Assembly: GCA_903918115.1 (NCBI GenBank)
Contig: CAIXDG010000017.1
Span: 1 to 39,839, forward strand
Reading direction: 5' to 3'
Length of the DNA stretch: 39,839 bases
Origin: an uncultured beta proteobacterium
Lineage (GTDB): Bacteria; Pseudomonadota; Gammaproteobacteria; Burkholderiales; Burkholderiaceae
Position numbers and translations under genes: made by a program. Below are positions 20,389 to 30,460 of the stretch, piece after piece. Under the pieces are notes generated by a model. It did not search any database. It had not been told where the DNA came from and saw only the letters and a list, made by a program, of their open reading frames with translations. Numbering within the stretch: position 1 is the first letter of the stretch; every line of letters begins with the position of its first letter.

Positions 20389-22476
20389 ATGACTAAGCTT
20401 ACTCTGCCACCTAATCTGATAAAAATGGGCCTTGATAGCCCAATTGCACTAGCCTTGCACCTGCCAGCGCGCTATGAAGACGAGACTGAGTTGTGGTCTA
20501 TAGCTGATGCGCTCGAGCAGGGTCGCTTTAGCCCAGTACAGACTCAAGGCACGGTGGTTGCCTGCCAAGTCGTTTATCGCCCACGGCGGCAGCTACTGGT
20601 AACCATTGAAGACGATACCGGTCGATTGCATCTGCGCTGGCTCAATTTTTATCCTAGCCAACAAAAGCAAATGGCAGTCGGGGCCCATTTACGCGTGCGG
20701 GGTGAAATTCGCGATGGTCATTTGGGGTCTGAAATGGTGCATCCTAATGTGAAAGCAATTGCGGCCGATGCTCCTTTACCGAAAAGCTTAACGCCCATCT
20801 ATCCAGCATCTGCTGGAGTCAGTCAAACGGTGATTCGTAAGGCGGTAGCGCAAGCCTTAGTTCATCCGGCCATTCAATCCTTCTTAGCCGATTTATTACC
20901 AGCAGAATTCATGGCAGAGTTATTACCAGGTAACGATTGGTACTCATTGATGCAGGCTATTCACTACTTGCATCAACCACCTGCCGATGCAGATACGCAA
21001 GCATTACTAGAGCGTACGCATCCTGCTTGGCGACGGGTTCAGTTTGAAGAATTACTGGCGCAACAAATTTCTTTAAAACGTGCGCATGCGTTGCGTCGGC
21101 AGCGACGTGCCCCGCAATTACTAACAGCGCCTAAGTTGGCAGGGAAGAAAACAAAAAATAAAACCCTAGAGCAACAGTTGCTGGATGTTTTGCCATTCGA
21201 ATTGACCCAGGCGCAACAGCGCGTTTGGACTGAAATTCAAACTGATTTAGCGCAAGCATTTCCTATGAATCGCTTATTACAAGGCGATGTTGGCAGCGGC
21301 AAAACCGTGGTTGCTGCCTTAGCCGCAGCGCGCGCCATCGATCAGGGTTTTCAGGCAACGGTAATGGCGCCGACAGAAATTTTGGCTGAGCAGCATTATT
21401 TAAAAATGCGTGAATGGTTTGCGCCCTTAGGAATAAAAATTGCGTGGTTAGCGGGTAGTCTCAAAGCCAAAGAAAAAAAATTAGCCCAAGCTGAAATTGA
21501 AAGTGGGGTAGCCCAATTAATTATTGGGACCCACGCCTTAATTCAAGATGCGGTGCATTTTGCCAACTTAGGTTTAGCAGTGATTGATGAGCAACACCGT
21601 TTTGGTGTGCGTCAGCGGCTAGAAATTCAGCAGCGGGTAGGTTCGGAGACGGTCTATTGTCATCAGTTGATGATGTCTGCCACCCCAATTCCCCGCACCT
21701 TAGCGATGACATACTATGCTGATCTTGATGTCTCGATCATTGATGAATTACCCCCGGGCCGTAAGCCCATTACCACTAAGTTAATTAAATCGAGTCGTCG
21801 CTCTGAGGTCATCGCTGGCTTACAGGACTGGCTACAAAAAGGGCAGCAAGCCTATTGGGTTTGTCCTCTAATTGAAGAATCAGAGGTGTTGCAATTACAA
21901 ACTGCGGAAGAAAGCTATGCGCAATTAACCATTGCTTTACCGCAATTTAAAATTGGCCTTGTGCATGGTCGGCTAAAGAGTGCGGAGAAGGCGGCGGTGA
22001 TGGCCGCCTTTAAGGAAAATAAAATTCAGTTATTGGTTGCAACGACGGTGATAGAAGTCGGTGTTGATGTGCCAAATGCTGCGCTCATGGTGATTGAACA
22101 TGCTGAGCGTTTCGGCTATGCCCAAATTCATCAATTACGGGGGCGAGTGGGGCGGGGCTCAGCCGATTCCGTTTGTCTATTAATGTATGCCGAGCCGCTT
22201 TCGCAGGCCGCTAAGGAACGCTTACAAACCTTACGCGAAGTAGCTGACGGCTTTGTCATTGCCGAACGCGATTTGTCTCTCCGCGGGCCTGGCGAGTTGT
22301 TAGGCGCTAAACAATCGGGCGATGGCATGTTACGCTTTGTTGATCTACAGCGTGATGCCTGGTTGGTAGAGTTAGCCCAACTAGCAGCAATACGCATTTT
22401 GCAGGAATATCCCAAGCTAGTTGACCAACAATTACAGCGCTGGCTTGGATCCCGCGCGGAATTTTTAAAAGCTTGA
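20389..22476 (+). CDS. recG: ATP-dependent DNA helicase RecG
   Basis: NRLLQGDVGSGKTVVAALAA, MAPTEILAEQHYLKMREWF, VIDEQHRFGVRQR, MSATPIPRTLAMT, LRGRVGRG; ATG at 20389 preferred over the GTG at 20353, which lies inside queA. Confidence 0.96.
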   Translation: MTKLTLPPNLIKMGLDSPIALALHLPARYEDETELWSIADALEQGRFSPVQTQGTVVACQVVYRPRRQLLVTIEDDTGRLHLRWLNFYPSQQKQMAVGAHLRVRGEIRDGHLGSEMVHPNVKAIAADAPLPKSLTPIYPASAGVSQTVIRKAVAQALVHPAIQSFLADLLPAEFMAELLPGNDWYSLMQAIHYLHQPPADADTQALLERTHPAWRRVQFEELLAQQISLKRAHALRRQRRAPQLLTAPKLAGKKTKNKTLEQQLLDVLPFELTQAQQRVWTEIQTDLAQAFPMNRLLQGDVGSGKTVVAALAAARAIDQGFQATVMAPTEILAEQHYLKMREWFAPLGIKIAWLAGSLKAKEKKLAQAEIESGVAQLIIGTHALIQDAVHFANLGLAVIDEQHRFGVRQRLEIQQRVGSETVYCHQLMMSATPIPRTLAMTYYADLDVSIIDELPPGRKPITTKLIKSSRRSEVIAGLQDWLQKGQQAYWVCPLIEESEVLQLQTAEESYAQLTIALPQFKIGLVHGRLKSAEKAAVMAAFKENKIQLLVATTVIEVGVDVPNAALMVIEHAERFGYAQIHQLRGRVGRGSADSVCLLMYAEPLSQAAKERLQTLREVADGFVIAERDLSLRGPGELLGAKQSGDGMLRFVDLQRDAWLVELAQLAAIRILQEYPKLVDQQLQRWLGSRAEFLKA

Positions 22477-22486
22477 TAATTACCCT

Positions 22487-23413
22487 ATGACACTTACCGA
22501 ACTCCGCTATATCGTTGCCGTAGCCCGCGAACGGCACTTTGGACGTGCTGCCGAAGCTTGCCATGTTTCTCAACCTACTCTTTCAGTGGCCATTAAAAAA
22601 TTAGAAGAAGAATTGGGCTCACAAATTTTTGAACGCACTAGCGCTGAAGTTGCCTTAACTGCAAATGGGGCGCTAATTGTGCAACAAGCCCAACGCGTTT
22701 TAGAGGAAGCAAATGCCCTAAAACATTTAGCTAAGCACGGACAAGATCCTTTAGTGGGGCCAGTTCGCTTGGGGGCGATTTATACCATTGGCCCTTATTT
22801 ACTCCCCAGTTTAGTGCGCGTAGCGCGAGAAACTCTGCCAAACACCCCTTTATTTCTGGAAGAAAATTTTACTGTGCGCTTGTTGGAAATGTTGCGTCAA
22901 GGTAATTTAGATTGCGCCGTTTTAGCCGATCCTTTTCCTAGTATGGGTTTAGATAGTATTGACCTTTATGATGAGCCTTTTTTAGTGGCGATACCGAAAA
23001 GCCATCCGTGGGCGCAATTAACTGAAATTAGTCACGCAGAATTGAGAGACCAAAATACCTTACTCTTGGGTGCGGGCCATTGTTTTCGTGACCATGTCCT
23101 TGGCGTTTGCCCCGAATTGAATCGCTTTGCTGGGAACTCAATGGATGGCGAGCAGCGGAATTTTGAAGGCTCCTCACTGGAGACAATTCGGCAAATGGTC
23201 GCTGGTGGTATTGGCATAACGGTTTTACCTCGCACTTCTGTGCCGGATCCTAAAACAAAAGATGGGCTGATTCGTTATTTACCGTTTGCTGCACCTATTC
23301 CCACTAGGCGAGTGAGTTTGGTGTGGCGCAAAAGCTATCCGCGGGTCGCGCTCATGAAGATCTTGGCGCAGACAATTCAAGCATGTCAATTACCTGGAGT
23401 GAAGGCAATCTAA
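22487..23413 (+). CDS. oxyR: LysR-family hydrogen peroxide sensor OxyR
   Basis: [44 protein letters not shown]; redox-cysteine segment [17 protein letters not shown]; upstream of ubiA and downstream of recG. Confidence 0.93.
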   Translation: MTLTELRYIVAVARERHFGRAAEACHVSQPTLSVAIKKLEEELGSQIFERTSAEVALTANGALIVQQAQRVLEEANALKHLAKHGQDPLVGPVRLGAIYTIGPYLLPSLVRVARETLPNTPLFLEENFTVRLLEMLRQGNLDCAVLADPFPSMGLDSIDLYDEPFLVAIPKSHPWAQLTEISHAELRDQNTLLLGAGHCFRDHVLGVCPELNRFAGNSMDGEQRNFEGSSLETIRQMVAGGIGITVLPRTSVPDPKTKDGLIRYLPFAAPIPTRRVSLVWRKSYPRVALMKILAQTIQACQLPGVKAI

Positions 23414-24267
23414 TTTTGTCCCGCTTGCAAGCCTATATTCAACTGATACGCTTGGATAAGCCGGTTGGAATTTTTTTGCTTTTATGGCCAACATTATGGG
23501 CGCTATTTTTAGCTAGTGATGGCTGGCCCAAACTTGATATATTAGTTATTTTTGTATTGGGTACTGTGCTCATGCGTAGTGCAGGTTGTGCAGTTAATGA
23601 TTTTGCCGATCGCGATTTTGATCGCCATGTCGAGCGCACCCGCGAACGCCCTTTAACCAGCGGCAAAGTGGGCACAAGGGAGACATTATTGCTGGCTGCA
23701 GGTTTAGCACTCGCTGCCTTTATCTTAATTCAGCCCTTAAATCTACTGACTAAATCGTTATCTGTATGGGCTTTATTAATCGCCATAGTCTATCCCTTTA
23801 CAAAACGGTTTTTTGCGATACCGCAAGCGGTACTGGGTATCGCTTTTGGCTTTGGAATTCCCATGGCGTTTGCAGCAGTACAACAGCAAGTGCCGCTTGA
23901 GGCGTGGATTTTATTGCTCGGCAATATTTTTTGGGCAATTGCTTATGACACTGCTTATGCGATGGTTGATCGTGAGGATGATTTGCGTTTAGGTCTCCAT
24001 ACTTCAGCCATTACCTTTGGTCGCTTTGAAGTAAAGGCCATTGGCTTTAGTTATGCTGTCTTGCTAATATCCCAACTGTGGGTTGCCTACTTAGCGCAGT
24101 TAAGTATTTATTTTTATCTGGGTTGGCTAGCTGCATTCGCTTGCGCAATCTATGAGTTACGCTTAGTTTCTAGCCGCGATCGGAACAAGTGTTTTGCCGC
24201 GTTTCGGCACAATAATTGGCTAGGTGCCTGTTTATTTTTAGGAATTGTTGCTGGTTTATTGGCTTAA
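23383..24267 (+). CDS. ubiA: 4-hydroxybenzoate octaprenyltransferase
   Basis: [77 protein letters not shown]. Start ambiguous: ATG 23383 (31-bp overlap with oxyR) or TTG 23416. Confidence 0.96.
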   Translation: MSITWSEGNLILSRLQAYIQLIRLDKPVGIFLLLWPTLWALFLASDGWPKLDILVIFVLGTVLMRSAGCAVNDFADRDFDRHVERTRERPLTSGKVGTRETLLLAAGLALAAFILIQPLNLLTKSLSVWALLIAIVYPFTKRFFAIPQAVLGIAFGFGIPMAFAAVQQQVPLEAWILLLGNIFWAIAYDTAYAMVDREDDLRLGLHTSAITFGRFEVKAIGFSYAVLLISQLWVAYLAQLSIYFYLGWLAAFACAIYELRLVSSRDRNKCFAAFRHNNWLGACLFLGIVAGLLA

Positions 24268-25080
24268 TTCATCACCCAATTCTTTACCTCTTTTAGCGGC
24301 CGCTTCTAGCGCCTTTTCTAAAATGGCTTGCCATTGTTGATTTTCTAAAACCGCGAGTGCGGCTGCAGTAGTACCGCCTTTAGACGTTACCTTAGCGCGC
24401 AGAGTAGCAGGGGAGTCGCTTGATTGTTGTGCTAATGCAGTAGCGCCAGACAGAGTGGCATAAGCCAATTGACGGGCAATTGCGCTGCTTAAGCCGAGTT
24501 TTTCTCCACCAGCCTGGAGGGCTTCGAGAAATGCGAAGACATAGGCTGGCCCACTTCCGGATAAAGCCGTTACCGCATCCATTAGACCTTCATCGCTCAG
24601 CCAGAGGCTTTGACCAACTGCATTACAAATGAGCCCAGCCCTTTCCCGTCCCAGCATATCGACCGCAGAAGTAGCAAATAGTGCAGTAATGCCTTGGCCA
24701 ATTAAGGCCGGCGTATTGGGCATTGCCCGAATGCATAAGGCATGGTCTAACCAGCGCGACATTTCAGCCAAACGAATGCCTGCAGCAATGCTGAGCACCA
24801 AAGCAGCACTGTGCTTTTTTAAGATAGGCCGCAAGCTTAGGGCGGCTGTTTTGAAATCCTGAGGTTTAACTGCTAATACCAGAATATGATCTGCATTAGT
24901 TTCGAGCAAAACATCTGCAGCACTCTCGAGTGTAGTGAGTTGAAAATCGGTGTGGAGTTTTTCACGCGTTGGCGCAAACGCATCAACCACTTGAATTTGC
25001 TGGGCTAGAAAACCATGCTGCAGCAGACCGCTTATAAGCGCACGCCCCATGTTGCCGCCACCAATAAAAGTAATGCGCAT
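24256..25080 (-). CDS. proC: Pyrroline-5-carboxylate reductase
   Basis: [83 protein letters not shown] at 25080 fits better than 25116. Confidence 0.95.
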   Translation of the reverse strand: MRITFIGGGNMGRALISGLLQHGFLAQQIQVVDAFAPTREKLHTDFQLTTLESAADVLLETNADHILVLAVKPQDFKTAALSLRPILKKHSAALVLSIAAGIRLAEMSRWLDHALCIRAMPNTPALIGQGITALFATSAVDMLGRERAGLICNAVGQSLWLSDEGLMDAVTALSGSGPAYVFAFLEALQAGGEKLGLSSAIARQLAYATLSGATALAQQSSDSPATLRAKVTSKGGTTAAALAVLENQQWQAILEKALEAAAKRGKELGDELSQ

Positions 25081-25131
25081 ATTGGGGTGCAGTGGTTTAG
25101 CCGAATTTATCATCAAGCTTTTATTCTAGCG

Positions 25132-25845
25132 CTAATTGCGCTGGCCAAAAATGGCATTACCAATCCGTACTAAGTTACTTCCTTCGGCGACAGCGGCCTC
25201 TAAATCATCTGACATGCCCATCGAGAGGGTATCAAAATGGGCATAAGCAAGATTACCAAGGCGCGCAGCCGCTAACTCAGTAAAACATTGCCGTAATTGG
25301 GCGCAAGCTCTTGCCTGTATCACTGGATTAGCGCTTGGTGCTGGAATTGTCATTAGGCCGCGCAGGCAAATGGCTGGCAGTTGAGCTACCAGGTCACAAA
25401 GTTCTGCAACTGCATGTGGCGCTACACCGCCTTTAGTGGTTTCGCCACTCAGATTGACTTGTACACAGACTTGTAGGGGCTGCAATTGGGATTCAATTAA
25501 TCTTTGCGCTGAAAGCCGCTGCGCAATCTTGGGCCGATCAATGCTATGCACCCAATCAAACAAGCTGGCCACCTCTTTCGTTTTATTGCTCTGTAGGGGG
25601 CCAATAAAATGCCATTCTAAATTTTGCCTAAGGTCGGCAAGGGCGATTATTTTTTCGCTTGCCTCTTGTGCATAATTTTCTCCAAAAGCGTGTTGCCCAG
25701 CAGCATAAGCCTCACGGATAAGGGCTGCAGGTACAGTCTTACTGACGGCCAGTAAGCGGATATCGCTTGGTAAGCGACCTGCCGCTTCCGCAGCTTCTCT
25801 GATGCGCTGATGGATAATCTCAAGCCGCTGCGCAATCGAACTCAT
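25132..25845 (-). CDS. yggS: YggS family pyridoxal phosphate homeostasis protein
   Basis: LLAVSKTVPAALIREAYAAGQHAFGENYAQEASEKI, WHFIGPLQSNKTKEVA, LSMGMSDDLEAAVAEGSNLVRIGNAIFG. Confidence 0.95.
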   Translation of the reverse strand: MSSIAQRLEIIHQRIREAAEAAGRLPSDIRLLAVSKTVPAALIREAYAAGQHAFGENYAQEASEKIIALADLRQNLEWHFIGPLQSNKTKEVASLFDWVHSIDRPKIAQRLSAQRLIESQLQPLQVCVQVNLSGETTKGGVAPHAVAELCDLVAQLPAICLRGLMTIPAPSANPVIQARACAQLRQCFTELAAARLGNLAYAHFDTLSMGMSDDLEAAVAEGSNLVRIGNAIFGQRN

Positions 25846-27167
25846 TGACGGGGAGGATTTTTTGCCTGAATCAGTTGATCTAAAATTTCAACCCAATGCA
25901 CCACTGGATTTGATTCTTGTTGTAAATGCGTAATGCAACCGACGTTGGCAGAAACAATGACTTTTGCCCCGCTTTCTGCACAAGCCGTATTGAGATTAGC
26001 TAATTTTTGCTGACGTAATTGTGCTGATAACTCGGGCTGCAAAATTGAATAGGTGCCTGCTGAGCCGCAGCACAAATGGCTATCTGCGCATAAAGCGACT
26101 TCCACACCCAGACTAGATAATAAGCGTTCGATATTGAGGCGAATTTGCTGACCATGCTGAAGCGTGCAAGGCGGATGGTAGACCACCCCCGGTTTTTTAT
26201 CACTACCAAGCAAGACTTCTAATTGCGGAGCAAAAGCTGGCAAAATTTCAGAGAGATCTTTGCATAATTTAGAAATAGTTTTGGCTTTATCGGCATATTG
26301 CGGATCGCCGCGTAACAAGTGACCGTAGTCACTAACCATGGCACCGCAGCCAGATGCAGTCATTACGATGGCTTCGATAGGTTTACCATTGAGGCTTGGT
26401 TCTTCCCCCATTACATAGGGCCACCAAGCATCAATATTGCGGCGCGCATCTGCTAAGCCACCTTCTTGATGATTTAGGTGATGCCGCAATGCCCCGCAAC
26501 AGCCTGCTTTGGCAGCGCTAAGTAAGTTAACGCCAACGGCATCGAGCACCCGTGCCGTTGCGGAATTAATATTAGGCAACATTGCTGGTTGTACACAACC
26601 TTCTAAGATGAGCATGGTGCGCGCATGACGAAGTGGCTGGGTGAGAGGACGAGCATGAGGATCAATTGGCTGAGATATACCCAGCTGATCAAGTGGACTT
26701 TTAAGGGCAGGAATTTTTCTTTTAAGCTCTAAGGGCATCAGTGGGCGAAAGATTCGCCCTAAATTGATTGCTGAATTAAAGAGCCAGGGACGCGTCAGCA
26801 CCTCACGCAATAACCAGCGTGTCATTCTCTCTTTAATAGGCCGCGGCGGAGTTTCAGCTTCCGCCCATTGGCGACCGATATCCAATAAATTACCGTATTG
26901 AACTCCGCTTGGGCAGGTCGTTTCGCAACTCAGACAGGTAAGACATCGATCTAAATGCAAACGCGTTTTTTCCGTGGGCGCACTGCCTTCAGCCATCTGT
27001 TTAATGAGATAAATCCGTCCTCGCGGACTATCTAATTCATCACCTAATAGTTGATAGGTTGGGCAAGTCGCACCGCAAAATCCACAATGAACGCATTGGG
27101 CCAAAAGTTTGGCTGCTTCAATACCCGCAGTTGTATTTGCTAAATGAGGTGCTAATTCGGTATACAT
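25842..27167 (-). CDS. glcF: Glycolate oxidase iron-sulfur subunit
   Basis: CVHCGFCGATCPTYQLLGDELDSPRGRIYLIKQM and CLTCLSCETTCPSGVQYG (two 4Fe-4S motifs), plus CCG-type motifs. Confidence 0.94.
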   Translation of the reverse strand: MYTELAPHLANTTAGIEAAKLLAQCVHCGFCGATCPTYQLLGDELDSPRGRIYLIKQMAEGSAPTEKTRLHLDRCLTCLSCETTCPSGVQYGNLLDIGRQWAEAETPPRPIKERMTRWLLREVLTRPWLFNSAINLGRIFRPLMPLELKRKIPALKSPLDQLGISQPIDPHARPLTQPLRHARTMLILEGCVQPAMLPNINSATARVLDAVGVNLLSAAKAGCCGALRHHLNHQEGGLADARRNIDAWWPYVMGEEPSLNGKPIEAIVMTASGCGAMVSDYGHLLRGDPQYADKAKTISKLCKDLSEILPAFAPQLEVLLGSDKKPGVVYHPPCTLQHGQQIRLNIERLLSSLGVEVALCADSHLCCGSAGTYSILQPELSAQLRQQKLANLNTACAESGAKVIVSANVGCITHLQQESNPVVHWVEILDQLIQAKNPPRQ

Positions 27168-27177
27168 TTAGCAGGAC

Positions 27178-28350
27178 CTAAGCCATGCGCCCAGTGGCAA
27201 ATATGCCTGCTGGATCGAAGGCATGTCGTAAGCGCTGTTGAACTGTTGCTAGGCCAGCAGTAAGTGGGTTTTCGCTTAACAACGTAAAGCGTTGCGTATT
27301 TACGGCAGAGACCTTACTGACCTTAAATTGGGTTGCATGTCCACCCTGTGCCAAAGCTAATTTTTTAAGCGTCGCGAAGCAATCTGGAGCGCTTGGGCCT
27401 CGCCACCAACGTTCTTGACCATGCCATTCGAGGACCAGCGAATTCAACTGACTTTCTGGAAACTGTAAGGGAGGACAAGCAGCAGGTAAGGCTAAGCGAT
27501 AGAGCGCCTGTCCTGGATCCGTGATTTGGAAACACGATAAATCTTGTTCACGCAGGTCTTGCCAAAATTGCGCTGCCACAGTGGGGGAAACTTCGCTGGC
27601 ACCAATTGCAGCGGTAATCATGGCACTTGCAGAGCTCACAGCGGCATGGGCTCCTGCTAAACGAATACTTAACTCACCTTCTAGCTGGTCATTACTCAAA
27701 CCAATCCAAGCGCTCGCTGAAAGTGGTAGAGGCTGTCCAGCCCACTGATTTAGTAGCTTTAGTGCTTGTGCTTGAGAAATCATGGCCCGTAAAGTCTGGC
27801 TTGCAGCCGGCTTTGGTAATACTTTTACCGAGGCTTCGAGCAATAAAGCCAATGTGCCTAGAGAGCCCGGTAGTAAACGAGAAATATCATAGCCCGCAAC
27901 ATTCTTCATTACTTTGCCGCCAAAGCTTAAGTCGTTGCCGCGCCCATCTAGCAAGCGTACGCCGAGAACAAAATCCCTTAAGTTGCCCGAGCTAATTCGA
28001 GCGGGCCCGGCTAGGCCGGCCGCTATGGCACCTCCGAAGGTAGCTGTGTCACCAAAGTGCGGGGGTTCAAACGCTAATACTTGATTGCGTTGTGCTAAAG
28101 CCATTTCAATTTCTTGCAAAGGAGTGCCAGCGCAGGCGGTAATCACTAACTCTTCAGGTTGGTAGTCAAGAATACCTTGATAAGTTGTTGTACTAAGTTT
28201 GGCAAAACTGTTTGGATTGCCATACCATTTTTTGGTCGCGCCACCTTCAATAGAAAGTGGCGTTTGATTTTGTTTGGCAGCAAGTATTTGCTCACGAAAT
28301 GCACTGACGCTATTATGCATAAGACTACTATCTGCAACTGCAGCTGACAT
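27178..28350 (-). CDS. glcE: Glycolate oxidase FAD-binding subunit
   Basis: FEPPHFGDTATFGGAIAAGLAGPARISSGNLRDFVLGVRLLDGRG; C-terminal DPAGIFATGRMA; between glcD and glcF. Confidence 0.94.
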   Translation of the reverse strand: MSAAVADSSLMHNSVSAFREQILAAKQNQTPLSIEGGATKKWYGNPNSFAKLSTTTYQGILDYQPEELVITACAGTPLQEIEMALAQRNQVLAFEPPHFGDTATFGGAIAAGLAGPARISSGNLRDFVLGVRLLDGRGNDLSFGGKVMKNVAGYDISRLLPGSLGTLALLLEASVKVLPKPAASQTLRAMISQAQALKLLNQWAGQPLPLSASAWIGLSNDQLEGELSIRLAGAHAAVSSASAMITAAIGASEVSPTVAAQFWQDLREQDLSCFQITDPGQALYRLALPAACPPLQFPESQLNSLVLEWHGQERWWRGPSAPDCFATLKKLALAQGGHATQFKVSKVSAVNTQRFTLLSENPLTAGLATVQQRLRHAFDPAGIFATGRMA

Positions 28351-29846
28351 TAAAAGCGCTCCAGCTCGGGGTGAGGCAACATTCCGCCGCTAATACGCAT
28401 GCGTCCATATTCCGCACAACGATTTAGTGTCGGGATCCCTTTATCAGGATTCAATAAGAGGTCAGGATCAAAGGCGGCTTTAACACCCCAAAACATCTCG
28501 CGCTCAGCTTCGCCAAATTGCACACACATTGAATTAATTTTTTCGATACCAACACCATGTTCGCCGGTGATGGTTCCGCCTAACTCAACACAAGCCTCTA
28601 AAATATCAGTACCAAATTCTTCGGCGCGGTGCCACTCCTCAATATCAGCGCCATTAAATAAAATCAGCGGGTGCATATTGCCATCGCCCGCATGAAAAAC
28701 ATTTAGACAGCCTAAGCGGTATTTCACTTCCATTGCTTTAATACGGAGCAAGAGGGTGGCTATATGGCGGCGGGGAATCGTGCCATCCATGCAGTAATAG
28801 TCGGCAGCGATTCGGCCGGCAGCTGGAAAGGCATTTTTTCTACCACTCCAAAAGCGCAGCCGTTCAGTTTCATTTTCTGAAACCTGAATGCGACTTGCGC
28901 CAGCAATTTCTAGGACTGCAACCATGCGCGCAATTTCTTCGCTGACTTCTTCAGGAGTGCCGTCAGATTCACACAGCAAAATAGCTTCAGCATTAAGGTC
29001 GTATCCGGCATGAACAAATTCTTCAACTGCACGCGTAGTTGCTTTGTCCATCATTTCTAAGCCAGCTGGAATAATGCCAGCGGCAATAATGGCGGCTACG
29101 GCATTACCCCCTTTTTCGATATCGGCAAAGCTAGCCATAATGACTCTGGCGAGCTGCGGTTTGGGTACGAGTTTCACTGTGACCTCAGTCACAATTCCCA
29201 GCATCCCTTCGCTACCAATCAAGATAGCTAATAAATCAAGACCAGGCGCATCCGGTGCTAAGCCCCCGAATTCAACTACCTCGCCATTCATTAAAACTAC
29301 CCGTATGCGTAAAATGTTTTGCAGTGTTAGACCATATTTCAGGCAATGGACACCACCCGAATTTTCACTAACATTACCGCCAATGGAGCAGGCAATTTGT
29401 GAAGACGGATCGGGAGCGTAATATAGGTTGAGATGGGCTACCGCCTCAGAAATTGCTAAATTACGTACGCCAGGTTGAACGGTGGCAGTACGAGAGAAGG
29501 GGTCGATAGCCAAGATTTTTTTTAACTTACTCAGAGAAAGAACCAAGCCTTGGGCAATTGGCATGGCCCCACCAGAAAGTCCGGTACCAGAGCCACGGGG
29601 TACGATTGGCACCTGTAATTGATGACAGACCTTGAGAATGGCAATGACTTGAGCTTCAGTTTGAGGCAAAGCCACCGCTAAAGGCATCCGGCGATAGGCT
29701 GCTAAGCCATCGCATTCATAGGGAATCGTATCTTCGGGGAGCCACAGTAGCTGATCTTCAGCTAGGATTGGCTTGAGCGCGGCCACTAACTCTGCTTGGC
29801 GCACGGTAATGGCCAGTTCTTCAGCAAGTGGATTAATCGCGTTCAT
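28350..29846 (-). CDS. glcD: Glycolate oxidase subunit GlcD (FAD-linked oxidase)
   Basis: VPIVPRGSGTGLSGGAMPIAQGLVLSLSKLKKIL, GGNVSENSGGVHCLKYGLT, NVFHAGDGNMHPLILF, GGTITGEHGVGIEK; 1-bp TAATG overlap with glcE. Confidence 0.96.
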   Translation of the reverse strand: MNAINPLAEELAITVRQAELVAALKPILAEDQLLWLPEDTIPYECDGLAAYRRMPLAVALPQTEAQVIAILKVCHQLQVPIVPRGSGTGLSGGAMPIAQGLVLSLSKLKKILAIDPFSRTATVQPGVRNLAISEAVAHLNLYYAPDPSSQIACSIGGNVSENSGGVHCLKYGLTLQNILRIRVVLMNGEVVEFGGLAPDAPGLDLLAILIGSEGMLGIVTEVTVKLVPKPQLARVIMASFADIEKGGNAVAAIIAAGIIPAGLEMMDKATTRAVEEFVHAGYDLNAEAILLCESDGTPEEVSEEIARMVAVLEIAGASRIQVSENETERLRFWSGRKNAFPAAGRIAADYYCMDGTIPRRHIATLLLRIKAMEVKYRLGCLNVFHAGDGNMHPLILFNGADIEEWHRAEEFGTDILEACVELGGTITGEHGVGIEKINSMCVQFGEAEREMFWGVKAAFDPDLLLNPDKGIPTLNRCAEYGRMRISGGMLPHPELERF

Positions 29847-29868
29847 CGGACTATTTTAGCCATTTACT

Positions 29869-29874
29869 TATAAT
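29869..29874 (+). promoter_or_regulatory. Candidate -10 box (TATAAT), possibly for a leaderless adenosyltransferase transcript
   Basis: Exact TATAAT consensus ending 5 nt before the ATG at 29880; no clear Shine-Dalgarno and no strong -35. Confidence 0.4.
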
Positions 29875-29879
29875 CAGGT

Positions 29880-30446
29880 ATGGGTAATCGACTTTCAAAA
29901 ATAGCTACGCGCACAGGCGATGCAGGAACCACCGGATTAGGTGATGGCAGTAGGGTCGATAAAGACCACAACCGCATTTGCGCAATGGGCGACGTGGATG
30001 AATTGAACTCAGAAATTGGCGTCCTGATGACTGAGACACTGCCTCCAGCAATTGCTTCAGAAATGCTCTCTTTATTTTTACGGATCCAGCATGATTTATT
30101 CGATTTAGGAGGTGAGTTATGCATTCCTAATTACACCTTATTAAAAGCTGAGCAGGTTGAGCAACTCGATATATGGTTAAAACAGTACAACGCTAGCTTA
30201 CCGCCGCTAACCGAATTTATTTTGCCTGGGGGAACACGCGCAGCTGCGCAAGCCCACGTTTGTCGAACAGTTTGTCGGCGCGCAGAACGTTCAATTGTGA
30301 AGTTAGGTTGGGATGAGCCGATTCACGATGCACCACGTCAATATGTCAATCGACTTTCCGATTTATTATTTGTCTTAGCACGCGTTTTAAATCGCGCTGC
30401 TGGCGGCACAGATATTTTGTGGAAAAATCAAAACACGCCAAGCTAA
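29880..30446 (+). CDS. Cob(I)yrinic acid a,c-diamide adenosyltransferase, PduO type
   Basis: MGNRLSKIATRTGDAGTTGLGDGSRVDKDHNRICAMGDVDELNSEIG, FILPGGTRAAAQAHVCRTVCRRAER, YVNRLSDLLFVLAR. Confidence 0.95.
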   Translation: MGNRLSKIATRTGDAGTTGLGDGSRVDKDHNRICAMGDVDELNSEIGVLMTETLPPAIASEMLSLFLRIQHDLFDLGGELCIPNYTLLKAEQVEQLDIWLKQYNASLPPLTEFILPGGTRAAAQAHVCRTVCRRAERSIVKLGWDEPIHDAPRQYVNRLSDLLFVLARVLNRAAGGTDILWKNQNTPS

Positions 30447-30460
30447 TCTTGGCCCCATTT

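Noticed and set aside
27627-27995. 122-aa + strand ORF antisense to glcE
   Set aside because: Opposite a confident GlcE frame; no recognisable family.
29044-29421. 125-aa + strand ORF antisense to glcD
   Set aside because: Low-complexity Ser/Pro/Ile-rich shadow ORF opposite a clear GlcD frame.
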